From NCBI GenBank assembly GCA_964019425.1, contig OZ025821.1, positions 201,001-265,000 of the forward strand: a stretch of DNA of 64,000 nucleotides, given 5' to 3'. The notes beneath the pieces are model-generated. The model had not been told where the DNA came from. It made no database searches and saw nothing but the letters and a program-made list of their open reading frames with translations. Made by a program: the position numbers and the translations under genes. Numbering within the stretch: position 1 is the stretch's first letter; every line of letters begins with the position of its first letter. The DNA comes from Flectonema sp. DT1601. Lineage: Eukaryota; Euglenozoa; Diplonemea; Diplonemida; Diplonemidae. This document shows positions 49,167 through 59,276 of the stretch, piece by piece.

Positions 49167-50408
49167 ATGGCACCAAATGCTGGGAGCGCACATCAAGTAG
49201 GGGTAAGACCGGCGGTACCACCACCACCACCACCACCTCCACCATTTGGATCGAGTGACTTAGCAATCTGGGAAGAGAGAAATGATCATATAAACCAACA
49301 TCAGTACTCTGATACTGCAAGTCACTTAGAAATGTCATCAACCCCTCCTCCACATCCAGCAGCAGAGGTAGAACGAGAACTACTACATAGAATGCAACGT
49401 GAAAGAGAAATCTTAGACAGAACAATCGCTGGAAAAGTCGATGGCAGACGTGTAGAACAGAATATGATGACAAAACGAATTGCTGAATTAGAAGGAAACA
49501 TGAGTGACTTGATTAGCAGAGCTAAAGAAGGAGGAGGTTATTCAATTGAACCTGCCGGTGCTACAATGTTACCTCCGAGGCCACATCCATATCACCAGGT
49601 GGGGGCTACGTCAACAACTACTACTATTGAGATGCCAATACCGAGTAGTGTGAGATCTGAAATTATTCATCAAACTATTCCTGTTGAGATAGCTCAGGTA
49701 GCTCAATCTGTTATACCGTCAGCTTCAACACCAGCTGCTTCTCTTTCTGCTTTGCAAAAAATGCAATCTCACTTCAGTGTGACTCCTGGTCAGCAAACAC
49801 CCATACTGCAACCTGATTCTCCTCCTCTTTCTGTTAGTAGTCAAATAACAAATCCTCAGTCGGTGAGGTGGAAAATGTTAGACATGCCCGCACCTACCAT
49901 GGGGTACGGAGGAGTTAGTTCAGTTCAAAATATATTAAACAATTTCATGTCTAAGAAAGGTGACAACAGTTATAGAGGTGTACCTCAGGATGCGAGTAGA
50001 GCAGTGACACCACATTCTGAAGTTTATCAAAAAGCAATCGTTAGCACTCCCAGAGCTGCAAATGTTCACATGACGGTTGCTCCGCCAACCAGCCCGTTGC
50101 CGGAGTTGAGAGCTGCTGTCGCGTCGTTAACGGCGAAAAGTCAAACTCAGTCATCGCTAACTTCGGTTACGAATGCTCCCGTCTCTAGTGCATTGTCATC
50201 TGTTGCATTGCTGGCTGCGAATCGCCTCAGCGCTCATTCGAATGTTATGGACGTTCGGCAACCTTCATCATCGTGGAACAATCCAAATGCGAATAATCCT
50301 GATACTGTGTCTCGCAGAACTCCTTCTCCTCCATCATCGATGTCACCTCCGTATCCGGACCCCTGGCCTGGTGCTAATCAATACGGAGGTAACCAAACTA
50401 TGCGATGA
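49167..50408 (+). CDS. proline-rich coiled-coil protein of unknown function
   Basis: 413 codons. A poly-Pro run lies at about 18-26. A helical coiled coil at about 66-115 (EVERELLHRMQREREILDR) is followed by a long Pro/Ser/Thr-rich disordered region to the end (RRTPSPPSSMSPPYPDPWPG). Poly-Pro plus coiled coil suggests a scaffold that binds SH3, WW or profilin-type partners, but there is no specific motif. The ATG is 3 bp after an acceptor-like TTTTTTTTTCAG. The next element downstream is the 18S rRNA fragment. Confidence 0.7.
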   Translation: MAPNAGSAHQVGVRPAVPPPPPPPPPFGSSDLAIWEERNDHINQHQYSDTASHLEMSSTPPPHPAAEVERELLHRMQREREILDRTIAGKVDGRRVEQNMMTKRIAELEGNMSDLISRAKEGGGYSIEPAGATMLPPRPHPYHQVGATSTTTTIEMPIPSSVRSEIIHQTIPVEIAQVAQSVIPSASTPAASLSALQKMQSHFSVTPGQQTPILQPDSPPLSVSSQITNPQSVRWKMLDMPAPTMGYGGVSSVQNILNNFMSKKGDNSYRGVPQDASRAVTPHSEVYQKAIVSTPRAANVHMTVAPPTSPLPELRAAVASLTAKSQTQSSLTSVTNAPVSSALSSVALLAANRLSAHSNVMDVRQPSSSWNNPNANNPDTVSRRTPSPPSSMSPPYPDPWPGANQYGGNQTMR

Positions 50409-50783
50409 GTGAAAGCATTCGTCGCAAGGTATTTAATTTAAGCCGCGTGGCCATCCTTATTAGTTTGGAAGGCAGCTCTTCTTTCCGAACTATGTATATT
50501 TCCTGGTTTTATCCAGTAGTTTTTTTTTTTTTTTTTATCACAAAAAAAAAAAATTCAAGAAAAAAAAAAAAAAAAAAAAAAAAGTGATAAAAAATGTGTA
50601 TTTGTTCATATCCCCCGTATTTCACAGTTGTTAAATTTCCCACTTTTTTTTTTTTCTATCAAAAATAAAATGAAGTTTTATATAAGGTTTCTTTGTCAAA
50701 CTCAAAAAGTTTTTAAAGCAATCAACTCTATACAAAAAAAATTTTGTCCTGACAATTCGATACATTTTTACTACCATTTGTAG
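50409..50783. other. 3' flank of the Pro-rich gene
   Basis: Homopolymer-rich; no further gene recognised. Confidence 0.4.
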
Positions 50784-51048
50784 TGATGAGGATCGATGAT
50801 TGCAATTATTCTCCTTGAATGAGGAATGCCTAGTAGGCGCAAGTCATCAGCTTGCACTGATTACGTCCCTGCCATTTGTACACACCGCCCGTCGTTGCTA
50901 CCGATTGGCTGTGGGATAGAGCTGGGGGGAGAGAGCTCTCTGCGGGCAACCGCTTAGAGCGTTTCGAATCCCAGCAATATTTCTCAGCTAGAGGAAGCAA
51001 AAAGTCGTAACAAGGTTGCTGTAGGTGAACCTGCGGCAGGATCATTAC
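50784..51048 (+). rRNA. 18S rRNA 3' end fragment
   Basis: About 265 nt matching the end of small-subunit rRNA: GATTGCAATTATTCTCCTTG, TGATTACGTCCCTGCCATTT, GTACACACCGCCCGTCG, AAGTCGTAACAAGGTTGCTG and TAGGTGAACCTGCGGCAGGA with ATCATTA at the end. CCATTTGTACACACC and GCTGTAGGTGAACC are the wording also found in kinetoplastids. The upstream 18S is absent, so this is an rDNA fragment lodged between protein genes. What follows (to about 51140) may be ITS1. Confidence 0.9.
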
Positions 51049-51249
51049 CAAAGTCGAATTCTGTTAGTCAGCTGGCCTTGGTTGGCTGGCTAAGCAATCC
51101 CCACATACAACGCGTAGTGGGAAATGTTAGTCAAAATGGCTTATCTTCTTTTTGTATGAAGTTGATGGTTTCATAAACTGTTGTGTTGTGAATAGTGATT
51201 CCCTTTTTTTTTATTTTGTTTCTTATTTTTCATCCTTAACTCTTCAAAG
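51049..51249. other. possible ITS1 remnant and spacer
   Basis: Directly follows the 18S 3' end. A GC hairpin around CAGCTGGCCTTGGTTGGCTG lies at about 51070-51090. The rest is unassigned. Confidence 0.3.
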
Positions 51250-51599
51250 TATTACCTCTCAGCTGATGTTGGGTCAGGTAATCTTTTATTCTATTGTTGC
51301 TTTCCTTTTCGCACTGTACGAAACGCGATTGTGACATTCTTCCCTCAACAGCTCTTAGTAATAAATACTACACCGTCCCTCGTACTAAAGGTGGAAGTGG
51401 TGGTTCTTTGTTGCCCGACGGGGATTATTTCACAACGCAGGTGCAGTCTGATTTGTATGGTTTTCATGTTTTGTATCTTTGCGAAAATTCGCAGTTTTCC
51501 TTTTTTTTTTTTTTTTGTACCGATGTAGTCGGAGAGGGGGCAATTATTCAGATTTTGAAAGCCGATATCTCAACAAAAATAAAAGGCTATTCTGAGTAG
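51250..51599 (+). CDS. candidate split gene, three short exons
   Basis: Proposed exons are 51250-51277, 51352-51440 and 51537-51599. The introns GTAATC...CAACAG (74 bp) and GTGCAG...GGAGAG (96 bp) have GT-AG borders with pyrimidine tracts, although the second acceptor is weak. The joined frame runs YYLSADVGSALSNKYYTV, PRTKGGSGGSLLPDGDYF and GAIIQILKADISTKIKGYSE, then stop; without splicing every frame breaks. The start is not seen (the first exon follows TCTTCAAAG). Not recognised. It could be the 3' end of a longer gene interrupted by the 18S fragment. Confidence 0.3.
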
Positions 51600-51912
51600 T
51601 AGTTTTTTTTTCTTTCTTTTTTTCTCTCTTTATTGTATCTCCTTCTTTCGTTTTTGTACCTTACTAAAATCCTTTTAGACTTGTTAAGTATTTTTGTAGA
51701 CCCATCACAGTGAATAACTTGGTAAGCTGATTTGAGATACCCCAACTGGCTATCATCGATTTACTTCCCCTTTCTACCTTTTGGTTTTTCAGTTAGACTT
51801 TATTGGTTTTTTTTTTTTTTTTTTTGTTAAATTTTTTTTTTTTGATAATAATAACTTCTTCCTTCAGCAATCTGTATGTCATTATTGTATTAGTGAGTCA
51901 GGTGAGGTATTC
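51600..51912. other. spacer and leader of the J-domain gene
   Basis: Long T runs. CTTCCTTCAG near 51868 is the likely acceptor for the next gene. Confidence 0.4.
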
Positions 51913-52530
51913 ATGTTGAGGTTATCACGTAGGGTAACAGTGTCTCAATCGAGGTATCTGTCTCAGGGAAACGAACGACAATGGGAACAAAGTGAACAAG
52001 GAAGACGTTGGGTTGAACATTGTAAAACTTTGGGTATTGACAATCCATGGAAAGTATTAAACCTGTCACCTGGAGCTGATTGGGAAGTCGTTAAGGAATC
52101 CCATCGAAAACTCGTATTCTCTCTACATCCTGACAAGGGTGGTGATATTGAAGAATTTCGAAAAGTTTCTGAAGCGTTCTCTCTTTTGAAGGAGAGAAGA
52201 GCTGGGATTGAAAATAATAATCATACCAGTGATAACAGAGAATACGATGACTTCTACAATCAGTATGATGTAAGTGGGAGTACTCCACCTCCAGATAATG
52301 AAGACTGGAAATACGAAGATAATCCTCATCGTCGACAATGGTACCTCCGACTGAAGAAACAACGAGCACGAGTCCGCAAGCTTCACGAAGATTTCGAAGC
52401 TGACGCTCGTAATAAAGAACTCCGATCCAAAATCCTTCTTTGCATAGTCTGCCTGGCAGGTTATATCTTTTTGAGACCCCTCGTCAATCCGGAATGGAGA
52501 GACAAACGTCCTGAACATTGGAAGACATAA
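51913..52530 (+). CDS. membrane J-domain (DnaJ-like) protein, probably mitochondrial
   Basis: 205 codons from the Met at 51913; the frame is open further upstream across a T run, but that part is Phe-rich and untranslatable in character. Residues 1-18 (MLRLSRRVTVSQSRYLSQ) look like a mitochondrial presequence. The J domain is at about 40-100 with NPWKVLNLSPGADWEVVKES and the HPD motif in FSLHPDKGGD. A charged region and one membrane helix (ILLCIVCLAGYIFLRPL) near the C-terminus follow. J proteins activate Hsp70 ATPase; membrane-bound mitochondrial ones act in import or inner-membrane assembly. The subcellular site is inferred from the presequence. Confidence 0.8.
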   Translation: MLRLSRRVTVSQSRYLSQGNERQWEQSEQGRRWVEHCKTLGIDNPWKVLNLSPGADWEVVKESHRKLVFSLHPDKGGDIEEFRKVSEAFSLLKERRAGIENNNHTSDNREYDDFYNQYDVSGSTPPPDNEDWKYEDNPHRRQWYLRLKKQRARVRKLHEDFEADARNKELRSKILLCIVCLAGYIFLRPLVNPEWRDKRPEHWKT

Positions 52531-52758
52531 TTTTTATATTTATCAGCACGGGACGGATCTCGTAGTTTATATTTATAAAAAGAAACACCTCTTTATGAGG
52601 TGTACGCAGCTACTTACATTGTACCCCACTCGAGGTTGATTTGATTAGATGTTCTTACGATTTGATGATGTTAGTACTGCTGTGGTCATCCCCTTTGTAT
52701 ATTAGTTTTGTTAACAGGTTTTATTCCACAAAAAAAAAAAAAAAAAAAACTCAACAAA
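52531..52758. other. spacer
   Basis: Short intergenic region; TTTTGTTAACAG near 52718 is an acceptor-like site 41 bp before the ATG. Confidence 0.4.
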
Positions 52759-54098
52759 ATGGTAAGTGGTACACCAGCACCAGCATCTGGCTGTGACACC
52801 ATGGTATGCGATCGCTATGACCCAAATACTTTTGGACCAGTTTGTGCTTTCACTGAGTGGGATCCTTTGGAAGAAGTTATTGTTGGAATTGGTGACAACT
52901 GTTGTGAACCTGATTGCTCAGTCGATCCTGTTTGGAGATATCTGTTTCACTCTGACGACAAGACATTAGCAAGAAGAGGACCATACCCAAAAGATTTAAT
53001 CGAACAAGGAACTCGAGAACTTGATAACCTAACTCGGGTACTTCAAAATGAAGGTGTCACTGTCAGACGACCAGAACCAGCTGCATTTCATGAGCCATTC
53101 AATGCTCCGGGAGCATTTCAAGTTCCTTGTGGGTTTAATGCGACCTGTCCAAGAGACATTCTTATGACTGTCGGTAACACTATCTTAGAAGCACCGATGG
53201 GTCTTAGATCACGATTCTTTGAGTACCATTGTTACCGACCACTTGTTCAAGAATACTTTAAGAAAGGTGCTAATTGGGTAGCTGCACCAAAAGGAATCAT
53301 GAATGACGATCTTTACAACTTAAACTATCCAGTCGATGATAAAAGTGTTGAGAGAAGAGAGATGTTGGCTTCTCATAAATATGTGACAACAGAATCTGAA
53401 CCAATTTGGGATGCAGCTGATTGGATGAGAATGGGAAAAGACATCTTCGCGCAGAGATCGTTTGTTTCAAATGAATTTGGTATTGAGTGGTTCAGAAGAC
53501 AGTTTGCTCCTCAGGGATACAGAGTACACACTCTACACTCTGAAGATTTAGTTCCAAAACACATCGACTGTACTCTTCTTCCTTTGAGACCTGGACTAGC
53601 CTTAGAAAATCCAACACGTAAAATGGAAGAAAGAAATATCTTTTTGGAAAACGGATGGAGGCTTCTATCGAGTGTCAGTCCGCAACCAAAACCTGACAAG
53701 TGGGTAAAGACGGTAATCAGACCAACCAGTAGCTGGATTGGAATTAACATCTTTAGCATAGATGAGAAGAGAATTGTGGCCTCCAGTACTGAAGAGAATG
53801 TCATCAAACAATTAGAGTCTGTCGGAGCGAAGGTCATCCCAGTTCCATTTGAAGCAATGTTTTACCTTGGAGGTGCTTTCCACTGCGCTACCACTGACAT
53901 TCGTAGACGGGGTGATCGTCAGTCTTACTTCCCTCAAATTGATAAAAAAGAGGTTTTTAATTTTTTTTCCCCCTCCCTTCTCTCTTTAATTTATTCTAAA
54001 TATAAAATAATTAACAACTAAACTACCCACAGGCTGAGATGGAAGAGAAGCATAAATACACAGACTTTGTGGGACATGTTAGCTTGCTTGATGATTAA
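52759..54098 (+). CDS. glycine amidinotransferase (arginine:glycine amidinotransferase)
   Basis: Exons 52759-53952 and 54033-54098 give 419 residues; the intron (GTTTTTAATT...CCCACAG, phase 0) joins QIDKKE to AEMEEKHKYT. The length matches animal GATM (about 423). Family blocks: VCAFTEWDPLEEVIVG at the start, GNTILEAPMGLRSRFFEY, DAADWMRMGKDIFAQRSFVS (catalytic Asp region), VPKHIDCTLLPLRPG (catalytic His) and GGAFHCATTDIRRRG (nucleophile Cys). It transfers the amidino group of arginine to glycine, giving guanidinoacetate and ornithine, the first step of creatine synthesis. No clear presequence; the Met at 52759 follows an A run, as in other genes here. No guanidinoacetate methyltransferase gene is seen in the window. 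Confidence 0.92.
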
Positions 54099-55575
54099 TC
54101 AGTCGATCGGTTTTTGTCTGTTTCTGTTTTTTTACACTTTAGTGCTGTCTGACATTGAAGAGGGTCAGGGAAAAAAAAAATAAAAAAAAATATATATAAA
54201 AAAAAAATAAAAACACAACGATTAAATATCTTAATATTTTTTACATTAAAACGATGAGAAAAAAAAAAAAATTAAATAAAAAAAGTTACATAACATAACA
54301 TAATGAATAATCTTTCTCATTCTCCCTTTTTTTACTTTCATTTTGTTCCTCTCTGACACTTCTCTCTTTACTCCCGTTCCCCTCTACACACGCTTTTCAT
54401 TAGTGCAAAATGCCTTGGTTGACAACGCACTATTGTGTTACACGAAAAAAAATAAAATAAAAATAAAAATTTAACACACGTAGGTTTTTACGTTTTTATT
54501 TTTTTTTAAAAAAATTCTAGTTATTTTAAAAAGTAAAAAAAAAAAAGAGTTGCAGCTACTTTTTGTAGTAGCAACATGCGTTTATCTTAATAATATTAAG
54601 GGAAGAGCGGAATGCAAATATTCGTGGCAGGAGATGGTTTTGTTCCCTTTTCTATTAATAAATGAGTACCCACATAAAGATTTTCTTAGTTAATTTTTCC
54701 CGCTCATTTATTTCTATTTTAAAGGAACAGCAGTCTTCATTCTCTTGCCACAGGAATGGCACTGATTTCCCTGTTTTTTTTTCTTCTTCTTGTTCTTCCC
54801 TCTTTTTTTTTCCTCTTTTTTTATTGTTGTTGCTATTTGTTAGTAGTTTTTTCGATTTGCGTTTTCTCGCTTCCCAGTGGGAGGTTATTTTTCTCACCCC
54901 ATGGAAAGAGAGTGCCAGTGAAAAAAACTACTGACTGAAAATACTGCAAACAGGAGCTCTACCGACAAGACCTGTCTAATACTCTGAGTAGTATGAGATT
55001 AATCACTGAGGGAGAGATGTGTGATCTTAGTGTTTGAGCAATTCGTAGCAGTAAGTGAAAAAAAAAAAAAAAAAAAATAAAAGTAACTTAGTACATAAAT
55101 AAATAAAAGAATAATAATAACAAAAAAAAAAAAACTATTTTAAAAAGAATCTTTAAGGGGGGGTGGGGGGGAAATTATATTAAATAACAAAAAAAAAAAA
55201 AAAAAAAAAAAAAGACTGACATAATAAATAAAACTTTACCCGTTTTTTTTTTTTTCTTCTTTTTTTTTCTCTTCTTCCCCTTTCATTCTCTTCAGTCTTC
55301 GTTGAGATCTCGAAATCACGTTCCCCCAACCCCTCCCTCTCGTAACAAGCTTAACTCGTTCGGTATGCTGCTTTTATTAAGAAAGTTCAGTTATATATCT
55401 CATGAATTATTTTTTACCATTTTTTTTCCTAAGAAAACAGCATACAACAGGCTTTTGTATGATGGCAATAAGATCCTATGTTACACATAACCAGACTTAA
55501 CGATGACGTGCATTGATTTGTTTTTTTTCCCATTCAAAAAAAGAAAAAAATAAATATTCTCAATTATTATTAACA
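54099..55575. other. homopolymer-rich spacer
   Basis: Long A/T runs; short frames only. No gene or repeat recognised. Confidence 0.4.
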
Positions 55576-55779
55576 ATGGAAATGACAGCCATGAGAGTCG
55601 CAACTAATAAGATTCCGTTATCAGAATGTCAATGCTGTGAATGCAGTGAGCTAAGTCATATTGAAAACCCGTCTGTTGAGGTGATTACTTCAGGAACAGA
55701 TTTTATATCGAAGTGTGTTATAAAAGGACATTGCGATACTTGCAATAATATAACAAACTGGGCTCTCGTCACAAACTAA
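55576..55779 (+). CDS. small Cys-rich ORF
   Basis: 67 codons with two Cys clusters, ECQCCECSEL and GHCDTCNNIT, spaced about 33 residues apart, compatible with one zinc site (treble-clef or ribbon type). It precedes the next large gene by 168 bp; an AAGGTGAGTGCC at about 55824 could be a donor that splices to the CACAG at 55926, in which case this ORF would lie in the leader of that gene. Not recognised; real coding status uncertain. Confidence 0.4.
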   Translation: MEMTAMRVATNKIPLSECQCCECSELSHIENPSVEVITSGTDFISKCVIKGHCDTCNNITNWALVTN

Positions 55780-55946
55780 TTGACTAACTTCATCTCCTTT
55801 TTTTAGTTTCTAAATAGTGTTTTAAGGTGAGTGCCTCAGGTACACAAAGTATGTTGTATTAGATTGTCTTTATTTTTAATTATAATATTCACTGTTGTCT
55901 TATTGAATTGTTATTCTCTCTCACAGCCATCACCATATGGGTGGTG

Positions 55947-58568
55947 ATGGGTTTCTTTGGATGCCTTGCAAAGGAAGCTGAAGCTCCTCCTGAAGGAAAA
56001 TCTTACAAAGAATGGACCCATGATAATATTATGTGGTGGGCGAAACGGGAATTGGTACCGAAATCAGTTAGAAAAAAATTGAAGAAGAAGAAAGTGACAG
56101 GACAAACCATAACTGAGATTGGATCACAAGAACTGAACACGGTACCTGAGGCAGCCAGAGAAATATTTTATTTGAAACGCGACGAGTTAGTAGTGAATGA
56201 TGCTCGCAGTCGAAATCAAACAAACGACTACAATGACGAAACAATATGGAATCAGGTAGGAACTGTTCAGCTATCAGAAATGACTTACGATAAACGAGAG
56301 GAACGAATCCTTGAGAACGAAACCATTTTAAAGGCAGCCACTAACTCTGTGGTTGAGTTGTCGAATCTGAATCCCAGCGATCGAACAGAATTCATTGAAA
56401 AGTCTCGAGTACTTGTTCGATTATCTCAACCAAAGAATCCACAACACGAATCAGATCGCTCAGCAGCTATCCAACGAGAAAAACAACTTCTTCTGTCTGA
56501 GCTGAATGCAGTTTCACCCACTCCTGGATGTCCTAAACCACCACTGGCCTCTGGGAGGGTACATCCTAATGTACATAACTTGCCGGCAACACCGTTGGCT
56601 GAAAAAACTTCTGCAAAGAAACCTGCCGCCACTTCAAAACATGGAGGCCATGATGTGATAGAACTGAGTCCTCCAATTAGTCCAAGGAATACTGATGTAG
56701 CCAGAACAAGAATGATTGTTACTTCGTGTAGTTCTTCTGCGAAGTCTGTTGCCAGTTCTCAAAATTTTAGAGACAACGCGACTTCGAATAGCAGCAGTAG
56801 CTATGTAGACGAATTCAAGTCTCCGATACTAAATTCTCCTCCAATAGCTAGGTCCGGCAAGTCAACAAAAATAACACAAGTTTTGTCACCAGAGGAAGAG
56901 GTTTCCGAACCTCGTTTAACCAATGTTGCTCCCGTACACGTTGCTCCCGTACACGTTGCTCCCGTACACGTTGACACCTTGACTAGCAGTAGTGTCACTC
57001 CTGTAAAAGTTAAAACGCCTTCGAAAAAAAAGAAATTATCCCCCGCTGCAACCAGTCCTAAGACACCACTCGGATTTAATAAAAAGTCTCCTAAAACTTT
57101 CACAAGTCCGAGTCCTGGTCGAAATGTTTTTTTATCTGAATTGAGTGCCTTGAAAAGGAATAGAGTTCCTCAGAGAACTCAACCAGAGTCAATTCGAGTG
57201 AGAGGAGCCGTAGTAATATTAGGTGTTGACTTCACTGGGTATCAGAGCTTAGAGAATAGTCGAAGGCTGATGTTTGAATCAGCTGTTCGGGAAGACGTGT
57301 GTAAGAATCTAATTGGGTACAGTGTTCCTCCTTCTGATGTGATAGGTGTTGAGGTGCATCCGAAGAATAATAAAATAGTTTTTGATATAGCCGTGGATGA
57401 GATGAGGGAATGGGGTGTTGCTGCAGAGCTTCGTCGATTACTTAGAAATGGAACTTTTTCTGTTGAAGCTATCAAACGAGCGTGTTGTTTTCATTTTGGG
57501 ATGTCAGAATCTGACATGCGCGTTGATGACATTGCGACACTCGATGCTCGTAAAGTTCGAATGCGTCGTTCATCATCAACGAATAATATAATCACATCGT
57601 ACTCTCAAGCATCTGTATCTAGACAAAGATCAGTTGACAGACCTCCTGCATCTGTTGCACAAGTACAGCGAAATGTCGACATCAGTAAATCTGAACCAGT
57701 TTACTCAACACATCATGAAGCTATCTTACAAAGACTTCACAGAACTGCTAATCAAATAGAAAGTCATGACACTGGAGTATCTCAAGATATTGATCGATTA
57801 TTATCTGAATTACATTCAGCTGAGGCTCGTCATAATCTTAATGGGACATCAGTACTGTCGGAGAGGAATGTGAATCATAGTCAGAGTAAGAAAGGTATTA
57901 ATAAAAGTGTGCATCGGTACAACAGTCCACCACCACCTCCACCAATACCATCTCAATCACATAACATAACAGGGGGTGATAGATCATCTGTGTTTAATCA
58001 CAGTAATCAATCAGGTTATGAGAGTCCTGTTCCTGGAACACAAGGCAGTCCTGCAACATCTCAACGGCTGAGGTTTGCAGGAAAGTCTCAAGATCAGAGT
58101 GATAGTTTTGGTTATCGTTCGGTGACACCTGTTCAGAGATCGTTGTTTGGAAAGAACACTACTGTTTACCAAGCACCACTTCCTTATACTCCTCCAGAAG
58201 TACGTCATGAGCGATATGTTAATGATAATAGCGTGTTGGCGGGTGGTGTCCGTTTTGTAGATGTCGATCGAATTCCAGATCGAAGTTTTGACAAGTCGAT
58301 TGATTTTAATTTATCTGTCGATACCATAGCTGATCATCAAAGAGTCTCTCCTCGTCCTCCACATCCTTCGAATCCGATTTCTGGTACATTTCCATCATCT
58401 TATTCAAGTGGGTTGTCACAACACCAACAAAATCAATTAAACAGAGCTGATCACATCATAACGGGACTCAATAGCTCACTTGGTATTCAACAGTCAAGAC
58501 CTTACGATGATAAGATTACGAGATTAAGATCTCTTGTGAGAGATGAAGTTCATAACAGACATTTTTAA
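55947..58568 (+). CDS. large protein with acylation-type N-terminus and a euglenozoan-style repeat domain
   Basis: 873 codons. The in-frame Met at 55947 follows the acceptor CTCTCTCACAG (to 55926); an upstream out-of-frame ATG at 55937 exists. The start MGFFGCLAKE fits N-myristoylation of Gly2 with palmitoylation of Cys6 and implies membrane attachment, possibly flagellar. Residues near 20-75 (WTHDNIMWWAKRELV ... QELNTV) resemble a SAM-like helical bundle. The middle is Ser/Pro-rich with a VAPVHV triplicate (15-bp repeats near 56930). Near 415-540 a folded domain (AVREDVCKNLIGYSVPPSDV, GVEVHPKNNKIVFDIA) recalls the 100-residue repeat of large kinetoplastid flagellar and cytoskeletal proteins (inference). 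The remainder is disordered with a poly-Pro run. Confidence 0.7.
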   Translation: MGFFGCLAKEAEAPPEGKSYKEWTHDNIMWWAKRELVPKSVRKKLKKKKVTGQTITEIGSQELNTVPEAAREIFYLKRDELVVNDARSRNQTNDYNDETIWNQVGTVQLSEMTYDKREERILENETILKAATNSVVELSNLNPSDRTEFIEKSRVLVRLSQPKNPQHESDRSAAIQREKQLLLSELNAVSPTPGCPKPPLASGRVHPNVHNLPATPLAEKTSAKKPAATSKHGGHDVIELSPPISPRNTDVARTRMIVTSCSSSAKSVASSQNFRDNATSNSSSSYVDEFKSPILNSPPIARSGKSTKITQVLSPEEEVSEPRLTNVAPVHVAPVHVAPVHVDTLTSSSVTPVKVKTPSKKKKLSPAATSPKTPLGFNKKSPKTFTSPSPGRNVFLSELSALKRNRVPQRTQPESIRVRGAVVILGVDFTGYQSLENSRRLMFESAVREDVCKNLIGYSVPPSDVIGVEVHPKNNKIVFDIAVDEMREWGVAAELRRLLRNGTFSVEAIKRACCFHFGMSESDMRVDDIATLDARKVRMRRSSSTNNIITSYSQASVSRQRSVDRPPASVAQVQRNVDISKSEPVYSTHHEAILQRLHRTANQIESHDTGVSQDIDRLLSELHSAEARHNLNGTSVLSERNVNHSQSKKGINKSVHRYNSPPPPPPIPSQSHNITGGDRSSVFNHSNQSGYESPVPGTQGSPATSQRLRFAGKSQDQSDSFGYRSVTPVQRSLFGKNTTVYQAPLPYTPPEVRHERYVNDNSVLAGGVRFVDVDRIPDRSFDKSIDFNLSVDTIADHQRVSPRPPHPSNPISGTFPSSYSSGLSQHQQNQLNRADHIITGLNSSLGIQQSRPYDDKITRLRSLVRDEVHNRHF

Positions 58569-58596
58569 AAAAAATAATATTATTTTCCCTTTTCTC

Positions 58597-58832
58597 GTAA
58601 GTTGTAACGGACTACAGGACATGCTGATGTGTGGTCCCCGAATCACCAGATTCGACGTCTTCTCGCCAATAAGACGAAACCATATATTTCCCTTTTTATG
58701 TTTATGTTCATGTTTTTTTTTAAACGTACCTTTTCTTTGATTAACAACTACAAATATTTTCCAGTCAAGTACTTGATATTAATTTTGTTTTTAATACCTA
58801 AAAGTTGTTACTGTGTTTACATTGTCAAAGTG
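58597..58832 (+). repeat. dispersed repeat family F, copy 2
   Basis: Begins GTAAGTTGTAACGGACTACA only 28 bp after the stop of the preceding gene, so it probably lies in its 3' UTR. Shares CAGATTCGACGTCTTCT, TTTGATTAACAACTACAAAT and CAGTCAAGTACTTGATATTA with copy 1. Confidence 0.85.
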
Positions 58833-59245
58833 TCAACTTCTCTCGTTCTTTCCTTTCATTAGAATACAAACTTTTATTAGTTGCTTTATGTTATTGTTTA
58901 GATCTATTATATGTGATTTTTCTTTACCCCCCCCCCCCTTCTCCGTTTTCCGACTTTTCCTGTAGTAGAATTTAGTTATTAAGTCTAACATAATCAAAGG
59001 AAAGCATCACTTCAGACTTGCAATCTGAAGTGATGTGAATCGAGGTAAGGATGGGCATGAGTTGCTTTTGAATATCAGACTGTCGATAATTTTTCGTTTT
59101 TTGTGATAAAGCCGTTGTCTGATTAGACAGTGTTGGATGGAGGTAAATCCAAAACTAGTCTGAAGACATGCTTTGCATTGGTTCCAGTAGGTTTATCGGG
59201 TCAGGACCCAGCCTTCCCTCAGTAGAATAGTTTCAACTGGTGTCA

Positions 59246-59276
<31 letters not shown>

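Noticed and set aside
59005-59235. Spliced-leader RNA gene
   Set aside because: The wording of known euglenozoan leader exons is absent and the hairpin lies entirely upstream of the donor-like site; kept only as a structured-RNA candidate.
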